The translations under genes were made by a program, and so were the position numbers. Below the pieces are notes generated by a model. That model saw only the letters and a program-made list of their open reading frames with translations. It did no database searches and was not told the DNA's origin. A stretch of DNA of 64,000 nucleotides from positions 1,763,642-1,827,641 of the forward strand of contig CACVBU010000351.1 of assembly GCA_902728285.1 (NCBI GenBank). Reading direction: 5' to 3'. Below are positions 11,501 through 22,263 of this stretch, in pieces; the stretch's first letter is position 1, and every line of letters begins with the position of its first letter. The stretch is from Clytia hemisphaerica. Its lineage: Eukaryota; Cnidaria; Hydrozoa; Leptothecata; Clytiidae.

Positions 11501-12922
11501 AAAAACAAAATAAAACTTAAGCATAAAAAACTTTTATTGGGGAGTTGAGACCCTGAGGACACCATGGTTCCCATGTGTGTGAGGTAAGAGTACAAACCTC
11601 TCAAACAGCTTCGATTCAAGAGTCGATGCAATCCTTCATTACCCTCGGTACCATGACCAACACCAATATCTGATAAACATTCTTTATTGACATGTTTTTT
11701 GATTGATTCAATTGCCTTATTAAAATCGTCTTTCTTGGATTGAGGAAGATTTGAAATAAATTCTGAATTCAGTAATATGAAATTGTCAATGTTACTCAGT
11801 ATTTCATCTTTCTGGGGAGTAGGTTTTCCACGGGATTGTTCTAAGTCTCCAGCCGCTCGAAAAACAAGTCCAAAGTCGTTTAAAAAATTTCTTGTTTCAG
11901 TACAAAAATGATTCACAGGGATCGTGTTCACAACCCTTTGAACACCATGAAATAAATCCAATCTCACCAGTACGTCACCAAATATTTCAACATAAAATTG
12001 TCTATCTTTACAACAATTATCTGTTAATATCATAAATATTTCTTTACACCTTTCGTTCAAATTTTCCAAAATACCCCTTACTTCTTCATGTGTCGTGGAC
12101 GAAGTCATTTTCCACGAAGCAATTCTTAATGTTTCGTCCAATACAATGAACAGTTTTTTTTCGGCTCTAACGAACTTTCCATCTGTTGACCTGAAACCCC
12201 CAACATTCTTTCCAACCTTAAATGTATGATCCACTGAAATGACATGTTCTGGTACTACTTTTTCCAAAGCAAGCATGTAGGAGTGTTTTTTGGACTGAAA
12301 TATATCAAGGAACATAGTTTCTAGCTTTGATGGGAGATGGAAAGCTCATCAAAGGATTTGTCAAACCTTTTAATGACCCAAATTGCACTGCTTTGATGTT
12401 TGCAATTGATTGGGCTATTTGGCTGAAGTTGTTACCACTTACCAACATTTCAAACAAAAAAATTGATCAACTTAAAGGAGTAAGCAGATCGATGGTATAG
12501 CTTGTAAGGAAAACTAGTTGATACATTTCTATCAAGTAGGTCCATAAAATCTCTTGACCCTGAAGCCATCAAGCAGGGATGTTCCTTGTTTGAGCATTTA
12601 TAATACCTTTGAATAAGAATAACGTTGTAGAATAAACAAAACACCAATCGTGGATTCAGCCTAGAATTAGGTGTTGTTACATTGCATGTCCAATCAGCAC
12701 CATAAAATTCACAATCATGTTTCAAACATTTAACGGTAGTGTTCGTGAAAGCTTCCAAAGGGTTCCAGATAAAAATATGCAAAGGAGTTCCACATTCATA
12801 TTTGTTGAATAAAAATTCTTCAAAATATCTTGGGTTCTTTGGGTCAGATTTGACACTTTTCATTAGTTTATTGATTGTCTGTTGATATTCATGACCTAAT
12901 ATAACCATTTTTTTGCATATTC
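8513..12922 (-). CDS. DDE transposase-like protein with OTU-like segment and double CXC domain
   Basis: Exons on the minus strand: 12922-11598, 11127-10548, 9839-9568 and 9114-8513 (stop). All junctions have AG/GT borders and matching phases (GAG|GTTTGT, AAG|GTAAGA, CACG|GTAAGT). Exon 1 starts with a Cys-rich region (VKCLKHDCEF, YYKCSNKEHPC), perhaps zinc-binding. A catalytic-type region follows: Asp in ISVDHTFKV, Asp in MILTDNCC, Glu in GTEGNEGLH, an RNase-H-fold DDE pattern. Exon 3 resembles the C-terminal half of an OTU domain (LKIPIIVIQPF, PIILSYDSE), a weak match. The last exon has two CXC blocks (CPCVCSGKECSMQCKCRNC and CKCLKLGLSCINCSC) plus a tail resembling a SANT/Myb fold. The frame breaks at an A7 run (12456-12462) and again near 12315, unless a short intron lies there. 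It could be a transposon gene or a domesticated one; more exons may lie upstream. Confidence 0.6.
9240..9470 (+). repeat. Dispersed repeat, copy 2 (in intron)
   Basis: It shares the order of blocks 'AATCAGGTTCCATCA', 'ATATTTGTGCAAAAAAT' and 'AATGAACCAATTTCGAGAAAA' with the repeats at 3690-4440 and 56330-57385. It lies in the last intron of the DDE-CXC gene and lacks the GTAGGTCC end. Confidence 0.5.
10275..10352 (+). repeat. tRNA-like sequence (SINE head or tRNA pseudogene)
   Basis: It contains an A-box-like TTAGCTCAGTTGG and a B-box-like GGTTTGAGCCC, about 50 bases apart, as in tRNA genes and tRNA-derived SINEs. A clean acceptor stem and anticodon arm cannot be drawn, so I do not call a working tRNA. 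It lies in an intron of the DDE-CXC gene, directly beside the long palindrome. Confidence 0.45.
10382..10473. repeat. Near-perfect 92-nt palindrome
   Basis: The inner arms 10397-10427 and 10429-10459 are 31-base perfect reverse complements separated by a single base. The outer arms TTCAAAACTT (10382-10391) and AAGTTTTGAA (10464-10473) extend the stem after a small internal loop. It is intronic in the DDE-CXC gene. It may be a foldback element or an RNA hairpin. Confidence 0.9.
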
Positions 12923-12929
12923 CTGAGAA

Positions 12930-13740
12930 ATAAAAATTGAGTTATTAACATTAATAAATCTCTATCTCTACTAAAGCGATGATTAGCAAGACTCTCAAAA
13001 CCAAGTTCAGAATAGAGTTTTTCTTGAGAAAAAAGCCTGTTATAGCAAGGCAGACATGCATTATATTGAATAGACTCTAGTTTACACACAATAGTAGAAT
13101 TACCAGGATGGTCATATATGACATCCCCATAGTCTAAATACGGTCTGATGTAAGATTTGTATAATGTAAGCAGGGATTTTATTGGTACATGCATGTGAAC
13201 TCTAACAACACTGCCATACTTTGTACGGTACATGGTGTTTTTAATGTACGATATGGGAAAATCTACGGTGTTTTGGCATTCTAACCTAAAATTCCACCGT
13301 ATAATACACTCCAAAACCGCCCACCAGACAACACCGTACAAAGAACGGCGGTGTCCAGGGTCGTGAACTCTATTAGAAAGAAGAAAGAACAGAGGACCAA
13401 GAATTGAGCATTGAGGAACTCCTGGCTTGATTTGTTTCCACTCAGAAGTTTTACCATTCAAAACAACCCTCTGACACCTCTGGCAGAATGCTCAAAAGGG
13501 AAAGCAAGGGGCCAGATCCCCAGATTACGCTAATCTGAGGGCATTCTCACTCCGAATATAATCAGTGTACTGTGCACAAATTCCAGACTGGCCAGATCCC
13601 CTGTAAGATTTGAGTTTTAGATCAAACCCTCATTCATGTCAAACTCTATCGAATACCTTTGAAATATCTAGGAATACTCCCGTGTCCAAAGGAGGATTAG
13701 CATCAAACCCTGTGAAAATGTCATGCATTATGGATAACAG
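12930..13740 (-). mobile_element. Non-LTR retrotransposon (LINE) reverse transcriptase remnant
   Basis: On the minus strand, fragments of a LINE reverse transcriptase appear in order: a motif A-like GVFLDISKVFDRV (about 13640), GVPQCSILGPLFFLL (about 13410, motif B region; the usual GVPQGS is GVPQCS here), and the C-terminal LYKSYIRPYLDYGDVIYDHP with EKLYSELGFESLANHR (about 13150-12975). The YADD catalytic block is missing because of an internal deletion, and several frames are used. A small MITE is inserted at 13205-13362. The style is Jockey/CR1-like, but I cannot assign the clade. It sits just upstream of, and same-strand with, the first exon found for the DDE-CXC gene. Confidence 0.75.
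13205..13362. mobile_element. 158-bp MITE with 10-bp target duplication
   Basis: GTGAACTCTA stands on both sides (13195-13204 and 13363-13372). The interior begins ACAACACTGCCATACTTTG and ends with an inverted related sequence (CAAAGAACGGCGGTGT), giving imperfect terminal inverted repeats of about 20 bp. It is inserted in the LINE remnant; removing it with one duplication copy closes the LINE reading frame. The duplication length suggests a Mutator-like origin. Confidence 0.7.
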
Positions 13741-14810
13741 CTAAGAGACACAAGAAAACCCTCCCGAAAACCATACTATATTGACATGGAGAAAAAAAGG
13801 TTGTTTGAGGAAATTTTTAGAGGGGAGCTTGAAACACAGGTTTGTCAATACCCTAGCATGGAGACCTCTTACTTCTTTTTTTATGATTCTGATGAAAAAG
13901 TAGCATGGTTGCACCAGTAAGTTTGAATTTAGGCAGTTGATAAAAAGAACCAATCAAATTTCGCAAACTTCTTGTTTACTTTTCCTTGTTCGTATTTACT
14001 AAATCAAAACTTCTTCATTTTTCTTGGCCAAGAAATATAGTAAAAAAGTCCAGCGACGAAGGTAAATTTTAGCCGAGGATGCCATTTTGGCATCCTCGCT
14101 GCAACTCAGCCACTATATCAAAAGTAAAAAAAGTGGCTGATTTGTCTTAGCTATCAATACCCCTGTACAGTTTAAAAATGGAATAGCCCATTGTCAGGTA
14201 TAGAAAAATCTGGGGTTTTTTCATTAAAAAATCTGTTATGAGGCGGAAATCCAAGATTTCAAAAATATTTTCTAGCATCATTGATTTTTCCCATATTTGC
14301 AACCACAAGCCCAAAAGGGACTGATGAAAAATTTGATTGCAACACTTTCAGACATTAAAGTAAACGTTTTTAGAACAAAGATGTTTGGGAACAATGTTAT
14401 GATGGTTTAAATTAATCCTCCAAAATTGCATAGTTTTCCATTTTTTGATCATCACACATCAAAAGTCTGCCTTTTACAAGAGAAAAAAATACTTCAAACA
14501 AAAAACTATTGCGTTCTTGCCTTTAAAGAGCACCAGCCTGTTTTTTTAGAATTGATTCCTTTAGAGCTGTCCCAGTATTGATGCTGATAAAACAGGATAT
14601 ATCTTCCACAACCAGGTCTCCATACATCAAGAACTCCCGCCATTTTGGGCTTCCTATCCCATGCCACCGGAAAAAAATCCTTCGAATCGTGGTCACTCGA
14701 TTCATGCATCTTATACCCTCTAAAGCTAAAGAAAATATTCAGTGCGTGTGGCCCGACGATTTCCGTTTAGCGGGCAAACAGAGACACGAGGTTAACAAGG
14801 AGACGGAGAA
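13741..14810. other. No gene seen; small hairpin
   Basis: Mostly unique AT-rich sequence. A perfect hairpin CGAGGATGCCA...TGGCATCCTCG lies at 14074-14098. A degenerate first unit of the downstream minisatellite may begin near 14776. Confidence 0.4.
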
Positions 14811-16740
14811 ACAAGAGGAACACAAGGTGACGGAGGAACAGGGGAACAAAGTCTCTTTTTGGCGTTAGAGAATATAAGAAACACAAGGTGACGGAGGAAC
14901 AGGGGAACAAAGTCTCTTTTTGGCGTTAGAGAATATAAGGAACACAAGGTGACGGAGGAACAGGGGAACAAAGTCTCTTGTTGGTGTTAGAGAATAAGAG
15001 GAACACAAGGTGACAGAGGAACAGGGGAACAAAGTCTCTTGTTGGCATTAGAGAAGAAGAGGAACACAAGGTGACAGAGGAACAGGGAAGCAAAGTCTCT
15101 TGTTGGTGTTAGAGAAGAAGAGGAACACAAGGTGACGGAGGAACAGGAACAAAGTCTCTTGTTGGTTGTTTAGAGAATAAGAGGTACAAAGGTGACAGAG
15201 GAACAGGGGAACAAAGTCTCTTGTTGGCGTTAGAGAATAAGAGGAACACAAGGTGACAGAGGAACAGGGAAACAAAGTCTCTTGTTGGTGTTAGAGAAGA
15301 AGAGGAACACAAGGTGACGGAGGAAAAGGGGAACAAAGTCTCTTGTTGGTGTTATAGAATAAGAGGAACACAAGGTGACAGAGGAACAGGGAAACAAAGT
15401 CTCTTGTTGGTGTTAGAGAAGAAGAGGAACACAAGGTGACGGAGGAACAGGGGAACAAAGTCTCTTGTTGGTGTTAGAGAAGAAGAGGAACACAAGGTGA
15501 CGGAGGAACAGGGGAACAAAGTCTCTTGTTGGTGTTATAGAATAAGAGGAACACAAGGTGACAGAGGAACAGGGGAACAAAGTCTCTTGTTGGTGTTAGA
15601 AGACAAGAGGAACACAAGGTGACAGAGGAACAGGGGAACAACGTCTCTTGTTGGTGTTAGAAGACAAGAGGAACACAAGGTGACAGAGGAACAGGGGAAC
15701 AAAGTCTCTTGTTGGTGTTAGAGAAGAAGAGGAACACAAGGTGACGGAGGAACAGGGGAACAAAGTCTCTTGTTGGTGTTAGAAGACAAGAGGAACACAA
15801 GGTGACAGAGGAACAGGGGAACAAAGTCTCTTGTTGGTGTTAGAAGACAAGAGGAACACAAGGTGACAGAGGAACAGGGGAACAACGTCTCTTGTTGGTG
15901 TTAGAAGACAAGAGGAACACAAGGTGACAGAGGAACAGGGGAACAAAGTCTCTTGTTGGTGTTAGAGAAGAAGAGGAACACAAGGTGACGGAGGAACAGG
16001 GGAAACAAAGTCTCTTGTTGGTGTTAGAGAAGAAGAGGAACACAAGGTGACGGAGGAACAGGGGAACAAAGTCTCTTGTTGGTGTTATAGAATAAGAGGA
16101 ACACAAGGTGACAGAGGAACAGGGAAACAAAGTCTCTTGTTGGTGTTAGAAGACAAGAGGAACACAAGGTGACAGAGGAACAGGGGAACAAAGTCTCTTG
16201 TTGGTGTTAGAGAAGAAGAGGAACACAAGGTGACGGAGGAACAGGGGAACAAAGTCTCTTGTTGGTGTTAGAGAAGAAGAGGAACACAAGGTGACGGAGG
16301 AACAGGGGAACAAAGTCTCTTGTTGGTGTTATAGAATAAGAGGAACACAAGGTGACAGAGGAACAGGGAAACAAAGTCTCTTGTTGGTGTTAGAAGACAA
16401 GAGGAACACAAGGTGACAGAGGAACAGGGGTACAAAGTCTCTTGTTGGTGTTAGAGAAGAAGAGGAACACAAGGTGACGGAGGAACAGGGGAACAAAGTC
16501 TCTTGTTGGTGTTAGAAGACAAGAGGAACACAAGGTGACAGAGGAACAGGGGAACAAAGTCTCTTGTTGGTGTTAGAAGACAAGAAGAACACAAGGTGAC
16601 AGAGGAACAGGGGAACAAAGTCTCTTGTTGGTGTTAGAAGACAAGAGGAACACAAGGTGACAGAGGAACAGGGGAACAAAGTCTCTTGTTGGTGTTAGAA
16701 GACAAGAGGAACACAAGGTGACAGAGGAACAGGGGAATAA
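14811..16740 (+). repeat. 60-bp minisatellite, about 32 copies
   Basis: Head-to-tail copies of a roughly 60-bp unit containing GGAACACAAGGTGACRGAGG, AACAGGGGAACAAAGTCTC and TTGTTGGTGTTA. The units fall into a few subtypes (ending AGAGAAGAAG, AGAAGACAAG or TAGAATAAG), and the order of subtypes recurs over several units. That is a higher-order structure left by block duplication. Long minus-strand ORFs rich in Phe, Leu, Pro and Cys are a consequence of unit length, not evidence of a protein. Confidence 0.95.
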
Positions 16741-17785
16741 AGAGTCATATCATTATTGAGATAAAAGAGATAAAAAGACACTATATATTGTACTATATGA
16801 AGTGCATACCCCTAAAGTCTCGATTTTTCCCCAATTTTCCTGAATGGAATTTAATGGACTGTTCTTACACGCATCTCACTACAACGCCTAGTCTTACAAT
16901 TTAAGCACCAAAGTAATGTCTCAAGGACTCCAACTTTTTGATTTTTGGGATTGATTCAGAGTGGCCAGTAGGGAGGTGTACTTAGGCAAAAATTGTTTAA
17001 GGGTTTCAAAGGTGCACTTTTCATCAATTCAGGCTCACAAAATTTAAATTCCTTAGAGTTATATTTTAAAAATCCCGTTAATTGAGTTGAGGGCTAGGGT
17101 AGAATGTCTTGGACCCTAGTCCACCGGGAGTGTCTAACAGAAGGTAAAGCATCTTTACTTATTTATTGGCCCATGAAGGGCATCACTTTGAAAATGAAAG
17201 CAGAATTTCTTTTACTTTTTTGCATCAAAAATTTTTAATGTCTTTAATGGGTCGCGCTATTGGCCCAGGAAGGACATCACTTTGAAAATGAAAAGAGAAA
17301 AAAAAAATTTCTTTTTTACATGCAAAATTATTTTTGTTTTAATTTGAAAAAGAAAATCGGATTTCATTGGCCCAGCTAGCTTTAGCGTACTGGGCCTTTC
17401 ATTAGCATTCTGCCCGGTGTCAGTGTGTAACAATTTACTAGGCGATACGCGTTTTTCAAGCACAGCACAGGCTAGTACATATTGTGAAGGATTTGATTGG
17501 CTGTTAGAACATGATTGACAGAATAAAAAAACAATTGAAATCGTCTTTATTGGTTAAAAACATAAAAGGAGAAAATACAATTAACTATTAAAACTATAAG
17601 AATATAACAGATGTAGTACGTTTTAAGAAAAACAATGTGATTTACACAGAAATAATCGTAACAAACCTTCTTCTCTTTAGGAAGATGTTCTTTTAAAAAA
17701 AAGCTGTTTTAACATTTCTCTATCGTGTTAGGAAAAAAACTAACATCTCTGTATATAAGAGTAAATATTATGAAGTATTTCTCAT
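16741..17785. other. No gene; short tandem duplication
   Basis: A segment 'TTGGCCCATGAAGGGCATCACTTTGAAAATGAAA' type is present twice (about 17164-17198 and 17254-17290). I see no coding exon. Confidence 0.45.
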
Positions 17786-17790
17786 TGTTG

Positions 17791-17875
17791 TAAATAAGAG
17801 CCGAATGGTCTAAGGCGTCTATGGCTTGTATTAGCGACTCCAGGTTCAAATCCCCTCTGCTACTCAAGTCTTGTT
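17791..17875 (+). repeat. tRNA-like sequence (Leu/Ser-like remnant)
   Basis: It has a D-arm-like GCCGAATGGTCTAAGGC and a T-arm/B-box-like CCAGGTTCAAATCCCC. The acceptor ends (TGTAAATA against CTGCTACT) do not pair well and no sound anticodon arm forms. It is therefore a decayed tRNA copy or a SINE head rather than a functional tRNA. Confidence 0.4.
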
Positions 17876-17970
17876 CAGTTCATGTTTTTATTCGCTGGGC
17901 CTTCATGCCCTTTGGGCTTCTTGTTTTGTATTTCACATTAAAAAGAAATCTTGAAATAGCAGGCTGGCTC

Positions 17971-18228
17971 TCATGGGCCACCATAGAAGTGTACGCCTTT
18001 TTCTTTTTTGGTTGCATTAGTTCGATTTTCCTCTCTTATGATGTCAGGCTGTTTATCAAAGTAACGAAACCATGGGTGTTTATTGACAATATGTTTCCTG
18101 AGCCCTCTGCTGCTCAAGAAATCTCCGTGAAGACAAAACTTTATCGGACAAAAGTGAAATATTTTCTTACATTTTCTCGTATGATTAATTTCCTTTTGAA
18201 ACGTGCAGCACCATTCACAGCTTTCCAA
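17971..18228 (-). pseudogene. Zinc-finger fragment of a mobile-element type protein
   Basis: The minus strand encodes about 85 residues with paired Cys and His: CEWC, a KIFHFCPIKFC block, then SSRGLRKHIVNKHPWFRYFDKQPD. From memory, the SRGxRKHxxxKHxWFxYFDxxP pattern resembles a C2H2-like finger seen in repeated proteins of corals and anemones, often tied to mobile elements; I could not check this. There is no convincing start codon, and the flanks stop in all frames, so this is one exon or a remnant. Confidence 0.45.
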
Positions 18229-18249
18229 TCAACAAATAAACAGCGATTC

Positions 18250-20030
18250 GTGTGAACGCCGTGGTTCATGGCTTGCAGCCACCACTGTATTGGTCAAACT
18301 AAAAGTGTACCTTTTTATATTAGCAATACCCTTTCCATCGCGGGGGTAAAAAAAACCTATATCAATGATTTTTAGTGTCCACAAAAGAATTTTTCTTTTT
18401 TATCAGCAAAGATACCCCATACCAAGTTGAGCCAATGAAACAGTTCCAAGATTGCTTCAAAGTACCAGGGGGTAACCAAGATAAGTCCAAAAAGATAGGC
18501 ATTGTTTTGATGTTTATTCATTAGTTAGAATTATAAAATACATCATAAAACACACCCCCTGTCAAAAATAAGAACCAATGATATTCAACATGCTTCTTTA
18601 CAAAAGACTGGTAGCCATATAGCCATATAGATCTAAATTCGGCACCTTCAAATCACAAGCTGTCCTTCTAAGGAGGGACATCAGCTCCTCTTTTAGAGGA
18701 GTAAACTTTGTTCCTCTCGATCAGGAACAAGAAACTCTTCTTTAGCAAAAGGAACAAGTTATGCTTAAATGAACAATCTGTTCTTATAAGCGAAGTTTAA
18801 AATGGTCATTGACAATAAGGAACGTAAGTGAACAAAACGTACACAAGTCACTCGTCAAACAACAAATTGATCTCAAAGGAACTCTTTCAGCACTGTCAAA
18901 CCATTTTAAGAATAAATAGGTCTTTAGGGAATGGAATGGGTGATTATATTATGTTCTTTTCGCGTTCACTGAAATGAGGATAATTATAGACAATCAACTA
19001 CATTAAAGTATTTTGTTTTGATGAGAATGGCAAGGTTAAGCTTTTCCTTTTGGTCTATGAATGAGCGTTTTTGCTAAAGATTAGGGTCTAATTTAAACCT
19101 TAATTTTGGCGAGATGTTTTGGTGATGTACGATAAATTTTAATTTTAGCGAGAACTAATTCCCCTAAGGTATATACCTTATTGACTGGACAAAATCTATT
19201 AACCATAATCGTAGATTATAAGTTTGCGAAGTTACACCTTTGTTATATCATAACTTAACCGTCCGTTGGTTCTTGAATATTCGCTAGAGATGAGCTTGGG
19301 GGTCTAGGCAAAATGAGGTTACGGGTATGTGCCGCCCTTAAGGGTGCCTTCTTTAATCTTTAAAATCCCACTAAGAGTCGTAAAAGCACAAAAATCTAAT
19401 TCTAGATCCGTTATTTCAGCGTTTTTTCATTCTTCTAAGGGTCAGTCTCAGTCCATCCAAGGGCCCCACAGCCAAAAGTTGGGCGGCACATGCCCATCAT
19501 CTCACAAACTTAGTACCCCCCCCCCCCAAGGAGATGAGCCTTAAACTGTTCTCTCAGTTTGTTCTTATGTTTCGCCAAATCTTTAGCTTCGTGCTCTTAT
19601 AAAATTGTTCTTACAAAAAATGCTTTAGACAACAAACAGTAACAGAGACGTTGATCAGGCACAAGACATTTAAGTCTCAAATATAGATACGACCCCATTA
19701 CTCGAACAGTTCAAAAATCGACCTACTCGAACTTAAGCGAACTTTTGGAAATTTTCAATAATTTGTGAGCAGTTTAAAAAGTTCGCTTAGTTCGAGTTTT
19801 TATTTTATAATTAAGAGTGTAATTCAACAAAATCTTCTAGAAAAGAAATTAGAAGGAAAAATTCACGAATTATGGTACGACGTAAATGTATTTCTGGTTG
19901 TCATAAACAATCATGGCCGCATCTGGAGCTTATTGCGATTGTTCGACTGAAGCGTTTAATCAAAAATAAGTTTTTCGAAAGAAAATTGATAACAAACTTA
20001 ACACTTTGATTTCTTTGCAAACGTTGCATT
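18250..20030. other. No gene; dispersed repeat copy and poly-C tract
   Basis: The region 19085-19180 is a reverse-oriented relative of the TTAAGGGAA...TTTTAGCGAG repeat. A run of 12 C lies at 19516-19527. The rest is unique AT-rich sequence without supported exons. Confidence 0.4.
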
Positions 20031-20034
20031 TCAG

Positions 20035-20207
20035 TAGTAGAGGGGATACAGTATAGTGATAAGAGAAAGATTGCTAGTTTAGGGGAGTTGAATGAAGATA
20101 TTGTTAACAATATCAAGTATTTACGTAAACCACTAACACTGCCAGAGCTGATACGATATAATCCAACTACTTGGTTAAGCGCTAGACCAAAATCTGTACA
20201 GGAGTAA
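20035..20207 (+). CDS. Possible terminal exon of an unknown gene
   Basis: After a pyrimidine-containing TTTGCATTTCAG acceptor, 56 codons stay open to a TAA stop (20205-20207). The peptide is soluble and helical, including RKIASLGELNEDIVNNIK and LPELIRYNPTTWLSARPK. The composition looks like real coding sequence. No partner exon was found upstream, and an alternative donor (GTAATC) lies just before the stop. No family recognised. Confidence 0.35.
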
Positions 20208-20685
20208 TCTAAATCGACATGCGGACTTCATCCAGGAAGTAGCTTGTTAAAGGTAACAAAAGCTGCCTTCCAAATCGAATTGATTACGCGCGCAGCGCGT
20301 CTCCTTTGGTATAATGTGCGCGCGGTCGACTAAGTTCCTATATATCACTCAACCATTTTCAAAATTCTAAGTTCGTGTATGACTACATGACATCAATTTT
20401 CGTATCAATTTTTAAATCCTCAGATCACTCCGATCGCAAGTGAAGGATCCTCAGTGTTTTATATTTTAAATAATGAGATTGCTCAAAAATGCACATCCGT
20501 TACCATTAGTTACGTAAAGATTGGGTGCGGACCGATGACCAATGACCGAAGCAATTTCTGTTGAAATTTGTGGAATTTTCTCCTCCGAGCTATTTCCACA
20601 AGGACCATATTCTATGTTATAATTGAATATAGAATCTTGAGTATCAATGCAAAGAAGCTTGTATTTAAGTCAACTTTATTCATAC

Positions 20686-20795
20686 TGTTGTGTGGAAGGA
20701 ATTCAAGACCTTCTTCTTATGGTGTATTTACAAGACTGAATAATATCTTTCAAATTTCAATAATAAATAGTCTCAGAGGAAAACCCGATACGACA
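20686..20795 (-). repeat. 3' LTR (110 bp)
   Basis: It is identical to 25259-25368. In element orientation it starts TGTCGTATCGGG and ends CACAACA. A polypurine tract directly precedes it. Confidence 0.9.
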
Positions 20796-20807
20796 TCCCT
20801 CCCTCCT
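20796..20807 (-). promoter_or_regulatory. Polypurine tract
   Basis: On the minus strand AGGAGGGAGGGA abuts the 3' LTR, the standard position of the plus-strand DNA primer. Confidence 0.8.
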
Positions 20808-20955
20808 GAGACCAGTCCCCTAAAAATCACAAAAGCCTAAAAATTCTAAAAATCACAAAGTCCTAAAAAAAACAAAATCCTAACATGGTCAATATAAAAT
20901 ATATACATAAATAAATCTTCAAGTGTATGACTATTTCATCGTTTTCAGTTCATAA

Positions 20956-22263
20956 CTATTTCTTATCTTTACTTCTCAGTCCGTATTTATGAGTGGCAGG
21001 CTTCTTTGTTTGAAACTTGACTGCCCTTCGTAATTTGTCTCTTGTAATATATTTACAAACTCCATCATTAAGTTCAACTTTGTACACTGGATGTAGTACA
21101 TCAACTATTTTGAATGGACCGTCCCATTTGAGTGTCATCTTCAATTTCTTGTTTCTTGTAAGATACACGTAAACTTCAGTGTCCTTTTCGAGTATATCGT
21201 TAAAAGCGTTTCTGTCTCTGTATGTGAGTGAATACTCTTGTGTGGTATCCATAATATCTCGTGCAATTTCGTACATACGAGCCAATTTGACCTTGAAGTC
21301 GTCGAATGATTCGAATTTGTTGTTGGTTTCGTCGAATAGAATATGTAGTGGAGTTCTTGTCTTTCTGCCATACATCAATTCGTTTGGTGTGAATCCCGTT
21401 GATCGATTCACGGACGTGTTATAAGCGAATGCGCACTCTCTACACCATTGATCCCATTCCCCTCCTGAGAAATTAGTATAGGCGAGGAGATAGTTCTTGA
21501 TGACGCCGTTCAATCTTTCCGTCAACCCGTTTGAGCGAGGGTTGTAAGCCGTCGTTTTCAGTTTCTTCACCCCGAACAGGTTTAATAATTCGTTGAAAAG
21601 TTCACTTTCATAGGCGGGGTCTTGATCACTGAGGAGTTTGAGTGGTATACCAAACCTCAATGAGTAATCGTAGATACAATTTGCTGCAGTTTTTGCTGTC
21701 CTATCCTTGCATGAATACACCGTTAGAAATTTTGTAAACTGATCAACCGTCAAAATGTGTCGATTTTCACTTTCCGTCACAGGCAATTCCACAATATAAT
21801 CAATGGAAATCAAATCCAATGGTCTTAATGGAAATGGTCTACGCCCTGAATGAGTGAAACAACGATTTGATGGTTTCGTACAAATGCAAACTTTACAATT
21901 TCCTACAAATTCCTCAACAGCTTTTCTTACACCTGGCCACCAATGATTACTTTCCAAAATTCTCCTTTCCGTCTTTTCAACCCCAAAATGTCCGGCTGCA
22001 AACTGACAATGACCTCTTTCAAAAATCTCATCTCTCAATTCTAACGGAACAACAACATATGATTTCCCTCCTTTAAAATACTTCAACAAGCCGTCAACAA
22101 TTCTCAATTTACTCAAATGACGTTTATAAACCAATGGAACCTCAACTTTTTCTCCCTCAAGATGATCAAAAACGGCACGAATCTCGGCGTCGTTACGTTG
22201 CTGGGCAATGAATGAATGTTTATCAAAGTCAGTAAATTTACAGTATTTACAGATGGTCTCCAA
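20956..22263 (-). CDS. Integrase part of the retrotransposon polyprotein
   Basis: This integrates element cDNA into the chromosome. In the 435-residue frame the N-terminal zinc motif is H85, H92, C123 and C126. The catalytic triad is D155 (ISIDYIVEL), D213 (LLSDQDPAY) and E249 (GLTERLNG), with 35 residues between the last two as in retroviral-type integrases. The C-terminal part carries a YVYLTRN...LKWDGPFKIVDV region typical of the Ty3 integrase tail; I see no clear chromodomain. The frame is separated from the upstream RNase H frame by one base at a T5 run (22266-22270, plus strand), so the listed start is not a true initiator. Confidence 0.9.
   Translation of the reverse strand: METICKYCKFTDFDKHSFIAQQRNDAEIRAVFDHLEGEKVEVPLVYKRHLSKLRIVDGLLKYFKGGKSYVVVPLELRDEIFERGHCQFAAGHFGVEKTERRILESNHWWPGVRKAVEEFVGNCKVCICTKPSNRCFTHSGRRPFPLRPLDLISIDYIVELPVTESENRHILTVDQFTKFLTVYSCKDRTAKTAANCIYDYSLRFGIPLKLLSDQDPAYESELFNELLNLFGVKKLKTTAYNPRSNGLTERLNGVIKNYLLAYTNFSGGEWDQWCRECAFAYNTSVNRSTGFTPNELMYGRKTRTPLHILFDETNNKFESFDDFKVKLARMYEIARDIMDTTQEYSLTYRDRNAFNDILEKDTEVYVYLTRNKKLKMTLKWDGPFKIVDVLHPVYKVELNDGVCKYITRDKLRRAVKFQTKKPATHKYGLRSKDKK

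Noticed and set aside
14811-16740. Minus-strand ORFs of 75-96 residues, rich in Phe, Leu, Pro and Cys
   Set aside because: They arise from the 60-bp unit being a multiple of three and end wherever a unit has an indel; no start context or conserved protein.
17791-17875. Functional tRNA-Leu or tRNA-Ser
   Set aside because: The D stem is good, but the acceptor ends do not pair and the T stem is imperfect.
17821-18255. 144-residue plus-strand ORF with hydrophobic stretches
   Set aside because: It is antisense to the zinc-finger fragment, which has a recognisable Cys/His pattern, and begins inside the tRNA-like sequence.
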